Shown here: positions 1-9,155 of the stretch, piece by piece
Position numbering within the stretch: the first letter of the stretch is position 1
Layout of the letters: each line of letters starts with the position of its first letter
Assembly (NCBI RefSeq): GCF_003363015.1
Contig: NZ_QRAP01000001.1
Span: 419,162-483,161 of the forward strand
Length of the DNA stretch: 64,000 bases
Source of the DNA: Enterobacillus tribolii
Lineage (GTDB): Bacteria > Pseudomonadota > Gammaproteobacteria > Enterobacterales > Enterobacteriaceae
Direction of reading: 5' to 3'
Program-made: the position numbers and the translations under genes
Notes under the pieces: model-generated
Told to the model about the DNA's origin: nothing
The model's database searches: none
What the model saw: the letters and a program-made list of their open reading frames with translations, nothing else

Positions 1-1896
1 CATCTGCGTCAGCGGCATATGCGCGCCCAAATCCCAGACGCAGACAAACTGCGCCTGCGGCGCATGGCTGCGCAGGATCAGATAGCTGATGTCGCGAACC
101 GCCGGGTTGGCCGGCGCTTTGCCCTGAAACAGCGTCGCGTCGCCGTGCAGCCACAGCGCCAGGCCGTGATGCGCGGCGGAAAAGTTGCGCGGCTGGCTGC
201 CCGTCAGCGGCGTGGCCGTGACGTTATGCATCGCCGTCAGAGGTCCGCTTTGCGCGAAGACGGCGGGTTCGCCGTCGGCGTCGAGCGCCTTGCCGTCCGG
301 ATGCAGGGTCCAGTCCAACTGGCGTTGGTGCGGGTTTTCCACGCTACTGATGTCGATAATCGCGTCGTCCAGCCACAGCAGTCGCCGGCGGAAGCGGATA
401 TCACGGTAGGCTTCGTCGTTCCATTCCATGCGGGCATGGCTGTCGGGGCAGGCGTCAGGCGCAGGCCACTCCACCTGTGTGTCCAGCCAGCAAAAATCAT
501 CCCCCTGCCGCCAGTGCAGTACCCGGGGAATCGCGGGCGGCTGGTTTTGCTGATCTACGCACAGCGTGTTGTGGGTGGCGCTGTTTTTATAGTAGGCGTA
601 GTGCATTTTGGCGCCGTACCCGGTGGTGCCGAGATCGGGCAGGATGGCCTTTCCCTGATGGTACAGGATCAGGCTCAGGCGGTCGTAATGGTCATGTTCG
701 CCGCCGAAAGGCGAGTGTTTGATCAGCAGCGCCCGGCCTTTTTGCGCATTACGCAGCAACGTCAGGCCGCTGCCGGGGGCGTGTACGTGTTCCTGTGGTT
801 CGAGTGGGAGCGGCTGCGCTGGCAGTGTGTCGGCGCCGTACAGCAGCGCGTCGATATTGCGGCGCGGCGCGTCGCGGTAAATGTGCTGTAACGCCGCCGC
901 ATAGCGTTCATTGCCGTAAACCTGCCAGGCGAACTCATAGATATGGCTGTGCGTCAGGCGTTCCTGCCCGGCGATGCAGTCGTTGATGTTGGGAAAGGTG
1001 CCGTCGGGCAACAGCAGTTGCAGCGGAAAATCGAGCATCTTGCGGTAGCCGGGGTGCGCGAGCAGGCTCCATGGCGTGTCGCGCGCCAGTTTTTCGAACG
1101 ATAAAAAGCCCTGTAAGGCGTAGAAATGGTAGTGAACGGAGCCTTCAAACCATAATCCTTCGGCAAACAACCCGTGCTCAAGCTGATAGCGCAGCCCGTA
1201 TTTGCCGTCGAGCGCGAACGTCAGCAGCGCCGGATCTTCCAGAATCAGCCCGATAACCCCGATGGCGCTGCCGATTTTTACCTCATGGTTGTGCAACTGC
1301 GGCGCGCGGTGCGCCATCAGGAACTGCGCCCCGGCGCTCAGTAAGCGTGAGGCGATGTAATCACGTTCATCATCGCTGAGATCATCGGCGATAAAATCAT
1401 AGCCGAGGGCGAAATCAAGCAGACAATTGGCTTCGCACAGCGTCTGGGCGTTCATTTTCCCCGGCCCGTTGCAGGGAATGCCGCCGTGTTCCTGATAGCC
1501 GGGGTAATGGGTTGCGTAGCGCATCAGCAGGTCAGTGACCTTCTCCAGATAGCGGGCTTCCCCGGTCAGTTGCCACAGCAGCCCCAGTTGATAACAGGCT
1601 TTGGCGTTCAGCCCGTTCATCTGGCGCCACCAGGCGCCGTCATACGGTTCGCCGCGAAACACATGCCCGTCGACCGGGCAGCGGTGCGCGCGGGGCGAGG
1701 CGCGATCCCAGTGCAGGCGCACGCCGTGTTCCGGGCAGAAATAGTAAAGATTCCACGTGGCGATGCCGGTTTCCGGCACGTTAGACGGCATGTTCAGCAC
1801 CACGTCGTTGTCCTGCGCCAGAAAGGTTACGATTTCCGGCTGCCGGGCAACGCGCTGCCGGATAACGTCGAGTTGCGCTGGGGTAAACTGCTTCAT
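1..1896 (-). CDS. Heparinase II/III family polysaccharide lyase (partial, C-terminus outside window)
   Basis: The frame is open from ATG 1896 to the window edge, giving 632 residues without a stop. Residues 51-77 hold the Cys/His-rich entry motif of this superfamily (YFCPEHG, then LHWD and HRCP). An NHE triad lies at 203-205 and an EGSVHYHFY block with a candidate catalytic Tyr near 256, both in the helical toroid domain. The C-terminal beta-sandwich shows GGEHDHYDRLSL (398-409) and a Y..SATHNTL block (about 435-446). These are hallmarks of exo- and oligo-uronide lyases of the heparinase II/III fold (PL12/15/17/21-like). There is no signal peptide, so it is probably cytoplasmic and acts on imported oligomers. 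The start lies 24 nt after the stop of the upstream lyase gene, so the two are likely co-transcribed. Exact PL family and substrate (alginate, glucuronan, other uronan) cannot be told from motifs. Confidence 0.85.
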   Translation of the reverse strand, partial: MKQFTPAQLDVIRQRVARQPEIVTFLAQDNDVVLNMPSNVPETGIATWNLYYFCPEHGVRLHWDRASPRAHRCPVDGHVFRGEPYDGAWWRQMNGLNAKACYQLGLLWQLTGEARYLEKVTDLLMRYATHYPGYQEHGGIPCNGPGKMNAQTLCEANCLLDFALGYDFIADDLSDDERDYIASRLLSAGAQFLMAHRAPQLHNHEVKIGSAIGVIGLILEDPALLTFALDGKYGLRYQLEHGLFAEGLWFEGSVHYHFYALQGFLSFEKLARDTPWSLLAHPGYRKMLDFPLQLLLPDGTFPNINDCIAGQERLTHSHIYEFAWQVYGNERYAAALQHIYRDAPRRNIDALLYGADTLPAQPLPLEPQEHVHAPGSGLTLLRNAQKGRALLIKHSPFGGEHDHYDRLSLILYHQGKAILPDLGTTGYGAKMHYAYYKNSATHNTLCVDQQNQPPAIPRVLHWRQGDDFCWLDTQVEWPAPDACPDSHARMEWNDEAYRDIRFRRRLLWLDDAIIDISSVENPHQRQLDWTLHPDGKALDADGEPAVFAQSGPLTAMHNVTATPLTGSQPRNFSAAHHGLALWLHGDATLFQGKAPANPAVRDISYLILRSHAPQAQFVCVWDLGAHMPLTQM

Positions 1897-1920
1897 GACG
1901 ATTTTGCCCTCGTTCGGCGG

Positions 1921-3150
1921 TTATTGCTGTTTCAGCGGGTAGATCAGAACGGAAACGGAGTCCGGGTAGCGGGAGATCAGGTACTCCGCTTTCTGGCGGA
2001 ATTCGCCGTCGTCCGGCCAGGCATGAGCGGCGGCGAGCATGTTGATCAGCGCTTTCTTTTCATCGACGGTTTTGCCGTCCAGATCGGGATAGGGCCACGC
2101 CGCATCGGAATGGATGTATTGCGCCACGTAGCGGTAACCTTTTTGCAGGCTGTGCTCGTCCAGCGTGAAGTTCCAGACATCGACGCCGGCCAGTTCACCG
2201 AGGCGGCCCAGCTGGTTGTAGGCTTCCAGGTGGAAATTGCTGTAGTGCCAGGGTCGGGTGCGTTCCAGCTCCGCGGTTTGCCTGCCTTCACGGTCGAAAT
2301 GCGCGGCGATGCGCCGCAGCTGGGTGATTTGCAGGCGCTTTTTCGCTTCTTCCTTTTGCCCGCTGAACAGGGCGAACGCGGCGGCCTGCAGGTCGAAATA
2401 GGTGCCGTGGTTGTTATGCCAGTTATCTTCTTCAAAACCGTTCTGGCTGGTGGTCATCCAGCGGTAAAAATCGCCGAACCATGCGCGGATTTGCTGATAT
2501 TCCGCTTCGCTGAGAACATCGGCGGGGCGCAGAAGCTCGACGGCGTCAATCGCCCGCACCAGCGCCCGGCTGTCGATCAGGCCGATTCCGCGCCCGTCGT
2601 TGATGCCGGGGATCGCCTGCGCATATTGCAGGTTCGGGTTCATGCGCGTTTGCTCTGCGATGAACCAGGCCAGCAGTTGTTCGCGCGCTTTTTCCGCGTA
2701 GGCTGGTTTTTGCGTCAGCTGCCAGGCCAGCGCCAGATACCAGACATCGTCGCTCATACTGACCAGGCGTTTTTTGTCCGTGGCGTCGCTGTTGGCGTCC
2801 GGGTTGGTTTGCCCGTCTTTGCGGATGTAGGGCAAGCCGTCCTTTTTCTCCGGGTCCGGCCACCAGTAAGGCGGGAAGCTGTAATAATCGTGTTTGTCGC
2901 CGCTGGCGGCAACCAGGGTTTTATCCATCACGGAATAGGGCGGACGGGTCAGCGCTTTATCGGCGGCGGCGATCAGGCGCTGATAGGCCTGGAGGAAAAC
3001 CGGGTCCTTCTGCGCGATTTTTTGTTTGCTGTAGCCGAGATCGTCCAGGCGCACGATAAGAGGATGGGCCTCTGCCGCACAGGCGGAATAGCCGGCGATA
3101 AGCGGGAAAACGAACGCGCAGGACAATAACAGCGGTTTAATCGGGGGCAT
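1921..3150 (-). CDS. Secreted alginate-lyase-fold polysaccharide lyase (PF05426/PL38-like)
   Basis: 409 residues. An N-terminal signal peptide (hydrophobic residues 5-20, likely cleavage near CAA-EA at 26) predicts a periplasmic enzyme. Visible family motifs are SGDKHDYYS (83-91), YWWPDP (95-100), GLPYIR (105-110), WHNNHGT (244-250) and ELERTRPWHYS (294-304). The Asn-His pair and the later Arg and His/Tyr match the catalytic layout of (alpha/alpha) toroid uronate lyases. It is the first gene of a minus-strand unit followed by the heparinase-type lyase. It stands divergent from the ABC importer, with a KdgR-like operator in the shared intergenic region. A paralogue without signal peptide lies at 7895-9034. 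Substrate is inferred to be a uronic acid polymer; the sequence does not say which. Confidence 0.85.
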   Translation of the reverse strand: MPPIKPLLLSCAFVFPLIAGYSACAAEAHPLIVRLDDLGYSKQKIAQKDPVFLQAYQRLIAAADKALTRPPYSVMDKTLVAASGDKHDYYSFPPYWWPDPEKKDGLPYIRKDGQTNPDANSDATDKKRLVSMSDDVWYLALAWQLTQKPAYAEKAREQLLAWFIAEQTRMNPNLQYAQAIPGINDGRGIGLIDSRALVRAIDAVELLRPADVLSEAEYQQIRAWFGDFYRWMTTSQNGFEEDNWHNNHGTYFDLQAAAFALFSGQKEEAKKRLQITQLRRIAAHFDREGRQTAELERTRPWHYSNFHLEAYNQLGRLGELAGVDVWNFTLDEHSLQKGYRYVAQYIHSDAAWPYPDLDGKTVDEKKALINMLAAAHAWPDDGEFRQKAEYLISRYPDSVSVLIYPLKQQ

Positions 3151-3259
3151 AAGCTCTCCATCACGGATAAACGTGTTTATTCAATAATAAGTCTGGCGCT
3201 GGCGTTAATTATAAATATACGGGGCGCGATAATATTATTGTTAAGTTTATTAACAAGGG

Positions 3260-3274
3260 TGAAATAATGTTTCA
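3260..3274. promoter_or_regulatory. Candidate KdgR operator
   Basis: TGAAATAATGTTTCA fits the core consensus TRAAAYNNYRTTTYA at every position. KdgR is the enterobacterial repressor of pectin and ketodeoxyuronate genes. The site lies 110 bp upstream of the secreted lyase start and about 385 bp upstream of the importer. Recognition is by eye, without a scored matrix. Confidence 0.6.
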
Positions 3275-3519
3275 ATCGGTCGCTGGGGAGTTTGTAAGAA
3301 CGATTAAGTTTTTTTTGTGATGCGATTCAAAAATAATTCCTAATTATTAAAATGAGGTTTTTTATGTGTGCTGACTCACGAAAATGAAGTGGTTTTAGGA
3401 ATTTCTTTAAATTAAGTCATTAAATGAACGATTTTTAATTCATTGAAAAATATGAATATTAATTTGACTGGGTTTTTTGTTGGCAATTTCGGTGTGATGC
3501 AAAGCAAATTTATTGATTC

Positions 3520-3534
3520 TGAAACGCTATTTCT
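3520..3534. promoter_or_regulatory. Second, weaker KdgR-like operator
   Basis: TGAAACGCTATTTCT matches the KdgR core except for the last base. It lies about 125 bp upstream of the binding-protein start, a sensible place for repression of the importer operon. Confidence 0.4.
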
Positions 3535-3657
3535 GTTTTGGAAGCTTGTTTTTACGTCAGCCATTGGATTAAATGATTTCACCAGCCAGATAATAAAAGA
3601 AAATGGCTATTCGTCCTGCTGCGTTAATAAAACTCCAACCAAAGGATGCAAATTATA

Positions 3658-4950
3658 ATGTCTGGAATAAAAATAAACTCTTTATTGCTGTTAACCACGC
3701 TGGGGCTGAGTGCCGGTGTGACGTATGCAGCGGAAACGCTTGATGTATGGATCCGGGCCAGTAACGACTCTAAAAACATTTATAACCGGGAAGCGGAAAC
3801 GTTTGAGAAAAAGACCGGGATTAAGATCAATTACTTCAACGCCACCACCGACTTCGAGCAGCGCCTGGCGCGGGCCGCAGCGGGTAATGCGTTGCCGGAC
3901 CTGATTTTCAACGATGCGGTTTCCATCGGCCAGTTCGTGCAGTTGGGCATCGTTGAGGAGATTGACCCGGCAGCGATAAAGGGCGGCGGCGATCTGTATC
4001 CGACCGCCTGGGAAAGCGCGCGTTATACCGACGGTAAATATTACGGCGTTCCCACTTCGGCCCAGACGTTCGCGCTGTTTGTGCGTAAGGACTGGCGGGA
4101 AAAGTTGGGTATGCCGGCGCCGGAAAGCTGGGACGACGTAGCGAAGCTGGCGAAAGCGTTCACCACGCAGGACCCGGACGGCAACGGTAAAGACGATACC
4201 TACGGCTTCCTGCTGCCCGGCTCAACCACGCGCGGCTATGCCAGCTGGTTTATCGCGCCGTTCCTGTGGCAGGCCGGCGGGGACTTTATCCGCCCGTCCG
4301 GCGAGGGGAAATACAAGGCGTCGCTGGATGAACCGGCGGCGGCGCAAACGCTGAACTTCATGCGCGGCATGCTGTGCGACAAAGTGGTGCAGCCGGGTGC
4401 GATCAACGCCACGACGGCGGACGTGATCCCCTCCTTCCGCGCCGGGCAGAGCGGGATGTTCTTTACCGGCCCGTATCACATTGCGCTGTTCGACAAAGAT
4501 CCCGGCAAAGATAAGTTTGAAGTCGTTGCCCTGAAAGGGCCGCAAAGCGCCGCGACGCTGGCCGAAGGGACGACGGTCTTTATGATGAAGGGCAGTAAGA
4601 AGAAAGAGGCGGCGCGTCAGTTTATTGAATTCATGATTTCGGCCGAAGGGCAGGAGATCGGCATGGGCAAGGGCAGCAAAAACATGCCGGTGGTGCGGCT
4701 GGCGGTGAACAAAAACATCGACACCAAAGCCGTGTACAACGATGAACGCTGGGCCACCTTCGCCAATCTGTATACCGGGCATGGCCGCTACGTTCCCCAG
4801 GTGCCGAACTGGACGCCCATACGGCAGGTGACGGCAGACGGCTTTAACCGCATTCTGGCCGACTGCCAGTCCGACATTGCCGCGGAACTGAAGTCCCTGA
4901 ATGAAAAAGTCAACGCTGAACACGCCAAACAACAGGTTCTGGCGCAGTAA
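3658..4950 (+). CDS. Sugar ABC transporter, extracellular solute-binding protein (family 1)
   Basis: 430 residues from ATG 3658. This start follows AAAGGA (3639-3644) and yields a clean signal peptide ending near TYAAE. An in-frame ATG 12 bp upstream overlaps that Shine-Dalgarno sequence and is less likely. The mature part has the carbohydrate-binding type 1 layout (FEKKTGIKINYFNA near the N-terminus, LPDLIFNDA, then GMFFTGPYH in the middle). Two permeases and an ATPase follow on the same strand. The flanking lyases suggest that it captures unsaturated oligouronides in the periplasm, but the ligand is inference. Confidence 0.88.
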   Translation: MSGIKINSLLLLTTLGLSAGVTYAAETLDVWIRASNDSKNIYNREAETFEKKTGIKINYFNATTDFEQRLARAAAGNALPDLIFNDAVSIGQFVQLGIVEEIDPAAIKGGGDLYPTAWESARYTDGKYYGVPTSAQTFALFVRKDWREKLGMPAPESWDDVAKLAKAFTTQDPDGNGKDDTYGFLLPGSTTRGYASWFIAPFLWQAGGDFIRPSGEGKYKASLDEPAAAQTLNFMRGMLCDKVVQPGAINATTADVIPSFRAGQSGMFFTGPYHIALFDKDPGKDKFEVVALKGPQSAATLAEGTTVFMMKGSKKKEAARQFIEFMISAEGQEIGMGKGSKNMPVVRLAVNKNIDTKAVYNDERWATFANLYTGHGRYVPQVPNWTPIRQVTADGFNRILADCQSDIAAELKSLNEKVNAEHAKQQVLAQ

Positions 4951-5040
4951 CGTCCCGCACTGATGCGCCGCCGTCGCGGCGCAGTTTTCCACCTCCGGCG
5001 CGTCGCCACGCGGACGCGCTACTGTTTGCGAGCGATGAGA

Positions 5041-5922
5041 ATGATGTTAACCCCCCGTCAGAAGCGGCACCTGGTGCCATGGCTGTTCCTTGCGCCGGCG
5101 CTGATTATTTTCACCTGGTTTAAGTTCATCCCGATGTTGCAGGGGCTGGTGATGAGCTTCTACAAGGTGAACTTCAACCAGGACGATGAATGGGTCGGCC
5201 TGAGTAACTTTTCCCGTGCGTTTGCCGACGACGCCCTGCATTCCGCGGTATTCAACACGTTTTTATATGTAGTGGTGACGATGGTTGTGGCGGCGCTGAT
5301 CGCCTTCTTTCTGGCGATGCTGCTGGAAGGCCCGGCCCGCCATCTGCGTTTTATCCGTACGGCGATCTTTTTACCGGCGGTCACCAGCGCGGCCATCGTG
5401 GCGGAAATGTGGCGTATTTTGTTCAACCCCACCAGTAACGGCGTGGTCAACCACGTGCTGAGCTGGTTCGGCGCCGATGAGCAGGGTTTCCTGGCGAGCA
5501 CCGATCAGGCGCTGTGGGTCATTATGCTGCTGCACATCTGGAAGGCGGTACCGTACAACATGGTGATTTTTATCGCCGGTCTGGCCGGTATCAGCCGCGA
5601 TTTGTACGACGCCGCCAACGTGGACGGTGCCAACTGGTGGAACCGGCTGCGTTACGTCACGCTGCCCGGCATGATCCCGGCGCTCTCGGTAGTGCTGATG
5701 CTGTCGTTCATCCGCGGTTTCCGCGTGTTCGCCGAAGTGTACGCCACCACCGGCGGCGGCCCGTCCAACGCCACGGAGATGATCATGACGCATATCTACA
5801 AGCTGGGCTTCGAGCAGTTTGATTACGGCTACGCATCAGCGGTTTCTTTCCTGCTGTTCGCGTTCACCGTGGTGCTGACGGTGTGCCACCTCACGCTGAA
5901 AAAGCGTCTCGTTAAATACTGA
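5041..5922 (+). CDS. Sugar ABC transporter permease (MalF/UgpA type)
   Basis: 293 residues from ATG 5041; ATGs at 5035 and 5044 are also in frame and the ribosome site is weak (GA-rich), so the start is uncertain by a few codons. About six membrane segments are visible, starting at LVPWLFLAPALIIF. The cytoplasmic EAA loop appears as DAANVDGANWWNRLRYVTLPGM. It pairs with the next gene to form the heterodimeric channel of the importer. It lies about 90 nt after the binding-protein gene and 15 nt before the second permease. Confidence 0.87.
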   Translation: MMLTPRQKRHLVPWLFLAPALIIFTWFKFIPMLQGLVMSFYKVNFNQDDEWVGLSNFSRAFADDALHSAVFNTFLYVVVTMVVAALIAFFLAMLLEGPARHLRFIRTAIFLPAVTSAAIVAEMWRILFNPTSNGVVNHVLSWFGADEQGFLASTDQALWVIMLLHIWKAVPYNMVIFIAGLAGISRDLYDAANVDGANWWNRLRYVTLPGMIPALSVVLMLSFIRGFRVFAEVYATTGGGPSNATEMIMTHIYKLGFEQFDYGYASAVSFLLFAFTVVLTVCHLTLKKRLVKY

Positions 5923-5937
5923 TGCCGGGAGCCGGAC

Positions 5938-6777
5938 ATGAAAAATAAACACTGGAATACCGCAGGCCGCTGGATCATCTATGCGTTGCTGCTGGTGGTA
6001 TTCGTCGGCCCGTTCTGGGGCATCGTCGCCACCGCGTTCAGCGGCGCGCCGGTAAAACCCGGCGAACTGCTGGCTTGGCCGCATGAATTTTCCTGGGACA
6101 ACTTTATCTTCGCCTGGCAGGACATCGGCGTGTGGCAGTACCTGCTTAACTCCGTCATCGTGGTGTTCTTCGGCACCATTTTGCAGGTTTCCGTCAGCGC
6201 GCTGGCGGCCTATGCGCTGGCGCGTAAAAAATTCGTCGGCGTGTCGCTGGTCAGCCTGGTGATTCTGTCGACGATGATGCTGCCGGAAGAGGTCATCGCC
6301 ATTCCGCTGTACATGATCATTAACTGGCGGCTGCCATTAATTGATGCCTCGCTGTACAACAGCTACCTCGGCATGATTTTGCCGCTGGTCGGCTGGGCGT
6401 TTTCCATTTTCGTGCTCAGCGAATTTATGGCGGCCATTCCCAAAGAGCTGGAAGAGGCTGCGCGCATTGATGGCGCCAATGAGTGGCAGGTGTTTTTCCA
6501 CGTCATCCTGCCGCTGGTCAAGCCTGCGCTGGGCACCGTGGTGACGTTCGGTTTCATCATGATCTGGGATCAGTACCTGTTGCCGATGATCGTGGTGAAT
6601 CAGGACAACCTGAATACCATCCCCGTCATTCTCGGTACGTTGCGCACCGACGAAAGCATTACGCCGAACATTTTTATCGCCATCACGCTGCTGGCGATGC
6701 TGCCGAGCATCATCGTGTATCTGGGTCTGCAAAAACACTTCAACCGCGGGATTATGTCCGGCGCCGTTAAGGGATAA
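5938..6777 (+). CDS. Sugar ABC transporter permease (MalG/UgpE type)
   Basis: 279 residues with about six membrane segments and the EAA loop motif EEAARIDGANEWQVFFHVILP about two thirds along. This is the expected second half of a MalFG-like pair. It ends with a short basic tail (RGIMSGAVKG) typical of MalG-type subunits. The ATPase gene starts 12 nt downstream, so the order is binding protein, permease, permease, ATPase, lyase, consistent with one operon. Confidence 0.87.
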   Translation: MKNKHWNTAGRWIIYALLLVVFVGPFWGIVATAFSGAPVKPGELLAWPHEFSWDNFIFAWQDIGVWQYLLNSVIVVFFGTILQVSVSALAAYALARKKFVGVSLVSLVILSTMMLPEEVIAIPLYMIINWRLPLIDASLYNSYLGMILPLVGWAFSIFVLSEFMAAIPKELEEAARIDGANEWQVFFHVILPLVKPALGTVVTFGFIMIWDQYLLPMIVVNQDNLNTIPVILGTLRTDESITPNIFIAITLLAMLPSIIVYLGLQKHFNRGIMSGAVKG

Positions 6778-6789
6778 GAGGAATACGAA

Positions 6790-7881
6790 ATGGGTTCTGT
6801 TGTACTGAAGAATGTCTGTAAATCCTGGGGCGATGTCCACGTTATTCGCGACGTTTCGCTGGAAATTCCCGACGGTGAGTTTTGCGTGCTGGTCGGGCCG
6901 AGCGGCTGCGGTAAATCGACCCTGCTGCGGATGATCGCCGGGCTGGAGGAGGTGACGTCCGGCCAGGTGGCGATCAACGCCCGCGATGTGACCGAGGTGG
7001 AGCCGAAGCTGCGCGATATTGCGATGGTGTTTCAGAGTTATGCGCTCTATCCGCAGATGACCGTGCGCGAAAATATGGGCTTTGCCCTGAAAATGGCCCG
7101 TTTGCCGAAGGCGGAAATCAGCGCCAAGGTGGAAAGCGCCGCGCAGTTGTTGGGGCTGGAGGCGCTGCTGGAGCGTTTGCCGAAGGATCTGTCCGGCGGG
7201 CAGCGCCAGCGCGTGGCGATGGGACGGGCTATTGTGCGTAATCCGCAGGTGTTTCTGTTCGATGAACCGCTGTCGAACCTGGACGCCAAGCTGCGTACCC
7301 AGGTGCGCGGCGAAATCCGCGAGCTGCACCGTCGCCTGAAAACCACGTCGGTGTACGTGACCCATGATCAGATTGAAGCGATGACCATGGGGCAGATGAT
7401 CGTGGTTCTGCGCGAAGGGCGCATTGAGCAGGTCGGTACGCCGCTGGAGCTGTACGATCGCCCGGCTAACTTGTTCGTGGCTGGTTTCATCGGTTCGCCG
7501 GAGATCAACCAACTGAAGGGCGAGATCCGGCTTGGGCAGGGCGCGCCACAGCTGCAACTGGCGGACGGTTCGCTGTTGGGGCTGCCGGCGGGGCTTGAGG
7601 TCAGCGCGGGCCAGCACGTGGTGTACGCCATTCGCCCTGAGCAGGTTACCGTGGTTGACGACGACCGGCAGGGCGCCGCGCTGAAGGCGACGGTGACGGC
7701 GATTGAAAACACGGGATCGGACATGCAGTTATTCTGTGAAACCGGCGGCGGGGCGTTTACCTCGGTATTCAAGCAACGGCTGGAGGTGCGTGAAGGGGAA
7801 ACCGTCTGGCTGCTGCCGAAACTCAGCGGCATCCACGTATTTGATGCGGCAAGCGGTGAACGCATCGCGTGCGGCGGATAG
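6790..7881 (+). CDS. Sugar ABC transporter ATP-binding protein (MalK/UgpC/MsmK type)
   Basis: 363 residues. Walker A is GPSGCGKST, followed by the Q-loop (VFQSYALYP), signature LSGGQRQRV, Walker B VFLFDEP, the D-loop and switch His (VTHD). About 120 C-terminal residues form the TOBE/MalK regulatory domain. This family energises carbohydrate importers and some members serve several importers. Position within the operon argues that it powers the permease pair just upstream. Confidence 0.9.
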   Translation: MGSVVLKNVCKSWGDVHVIRDVSLEIPDGEFCVLVGPSGCGKSTLLRMIAGLEEVTSGQVAINARDVTEVEPKLRDIAMVFQSYALYPQMTVRENMGFALKMARLPKAEISAKVESAAQLLGLEALLERLPKDLSGGQRQRVAMGRAIVRNPQVFLFDEPLSNLDAKLRTQVRGEIRELHRRLKTTSVYVTHDQIEAMTMGQMIVVLREGRIEQVGTPLELYDRPANLFVAGFIGSPEINQLKGEIRLGQGAPQLQLADGSLLGLPAGLEVSAGQHVVYAIRPEQVTVVDDDRQGAALKATVTAIENTGSDMQLFCETGGGAFTSVFKQRLEVREGETVWLLPKLSGIHVFDAASGERIACGG

Positions 7882-7894
7882 CGGGGAGGCGGAG

Positions 7895-9034
7895 ATGAAG
7901 TTGTATACGCTGGACCCTGCCGAGCTTGAGCGGGCGAAACGGAGTCTGCAAAACGCGTCGTCGCCGCTGCGTCCGGCGCTGGAGCGTTTGGTCAGCGACG
8001 CGAATGCGTTGCTGAATCTCGCGCCGGAGAGCGTGGTGCACAAAAAGCTGCGCCCGGTCAGCGGCGATCCCCATGATTATTACAGCCTGGGGACGTACTG
8101 GTGGCCCAATCCGCGCCGCCCGAAAGGGCTGCCCTATATCCGGCGCGACGGGCACACCAATCCGCAGAGCCAGAATAATGATACGGACACCGCGCGCATC
8201 GTGCGCATGTGCGAACGCTGCCTGACGCTGGGGCTGGCCTGGTACTTCACCGGGCAGCATAAGTACGCCCGTGCGGCGGCGGCGCAGATCCGCTGCTGGT
8301 TTCTGGATGCGGATACCCTGATGAACCCGCATCTGAACTACGGTCAGGCGATCCCCGGCATTGTTTCCGGGCGCGGAACCGGCCTTATCGATACGCGCCT
8401 GATGTGGATGGTGATCGACACGGTAGGGCTGATTGGCGCTACCGGCGTGCTGGAAACCGACGATATTATCGTGCTGCATCAGTGGTTCCGGGATTTTAAC
8501 CACTGGATGTACTTCAGTGACGTCGGGCATTCGGAGTATGTGTGGCACAACAACCATGGCACCTGGTACGACGCCCAGCGCACCGTGAACGCGTTGTTTT
8601 ACGGCGATAAAGGGCTGGCGGAGCGGATTATCCGCCAGGGCATTACTCAGCGCATGGCGGCGCAGATTGATCAGGAAGGCAAGCAGACGATGGAGCTGGA
8701 GCGCCCGGTGCCTTTTCATTATTCGCTGTTCAACCTGGAGGCGCATCTGCTGCTGAACCGTTACGCGGAGCACGTAGAGTTCGATCGTTGGAACGCAGTG
8801 CAGGACGGGCGCAGCGTCAAGCTGGGGATTGACTACCTGGTGCCGTTTATCGCCGAGCCGGAGCTGTGGCCGTACCGGGATTTACAGGGCATCGTGTGGG
8901 ACAGCGCGTTGCGTTTGCTGTTGCAGTCGGCGCGCGGTTATCCCAAAGACGCGGTGCGCTACCGGCTGGTGCTGGAGCGTTTTCCGCAGGAAACGCGCAG
9001 CCTGCGGGAATGGCTGATGTGGTGCATGGGGTAA
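7895..9034 (+). CDS. Cytoplasmic alginate-lyase-fold lyase, paralogue of the secreted enzyme
   Basis: 379 residues from ATG 7895, preceded by GGAGGCGGAG, 13 nt after the ATPase stop. The open frame runs further upstream inside the ATPase gene, but nothing supports that longer form. Family motifs recur in the same order as in the secreted paralogue: SGDPHDYYS (56-64), YWWPNP (68-73), GLPYIRRDG (78-86), WHNNHGT (217-223) and ELERPVPFHYS (268-277). No signal peptide is present, so it should act on imported oligosaccharides. Likely a uronan oligomer lyase; substrate unknown. Confidence 0.82.
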   Translation: MKLYTLDPAELERAKRSLQNASSPLRPALERLVSDANALLNLAPESVVHKKLRPVSGDPHDYYSLGTYWWPNPRRPKGLPYIRRDGHTNPQSQNNDTDTARIVRMCERCLTLGLAWYFTGQHKYARAAAAQIRCWFLDADTLMNPHLNYGQAIPGIVSGRGTGLIDTRLMWMVIDTVGLIGATGVLETDDIIVLHQWFRDFNHWMYFSDVGHSEYVWHNNHGTWYDAQRTVNALFYGDKGLAERIIRQGITQRMAAQIDQEGKQTMELERPVPFHYSLFNLEAHLLLNRYAEHVEFDRWNAVQDGRSVKLGIDYLVPFIAEPELWPYRDLQGIVWDSALRLLLQSARGYPKDAVRYRLVLERFPQETRSLREWLMWCMG

Positions 9035-9155
9035 TTGTACGGGGCAGAGCGGCCAGGATGTGATCTGGATCAAAACTCTCTTGCCCCGCCATTGGAAAGG
9101 CGCCGCTTTCTCGCCACAATTACCGCAATATTTGTATGAATGTCAGGAAGTTATT

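Larger units (their letters stand above)
3151..3657. promoter_or_regulatory. AT-rich divergent control region of the lyase and importer operons
   Basis: About 500 bp between the secreted lyase and the binding-protein gene, markedly more AT-rich than its flanks. It contains two KdgR-like operator candidates (3260-3274 and 3520-3534). The 71-codon frame at 3443-3658 has no ribosome site and no family features, so I regard it as non-coding. A long leader upstream of the binding protein is possible. Confidence 0.6.

Noticed and set aside
19-891. Long plus-strand ORF opposite the heparinase-type lyase
   Set aside because: A GC-rich shadow frame: the minus-strand frame carries all family motifs and the plus-strand translation is Arg/Val-rich without domain features. 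The same holds for long antisense frames at 1486-3129, 11391-13085, 14465-15973, 18797-20551, 38288-39277, 50383-52023 and 53227-54651.
3443-3658. 71-codon plus-strand ORF before the sugar-binding protein
   Set aside because: No ribosome site, AT-rich composition typical of control DNA, and it covers a KdgR-like box; it reads as leader sequence.
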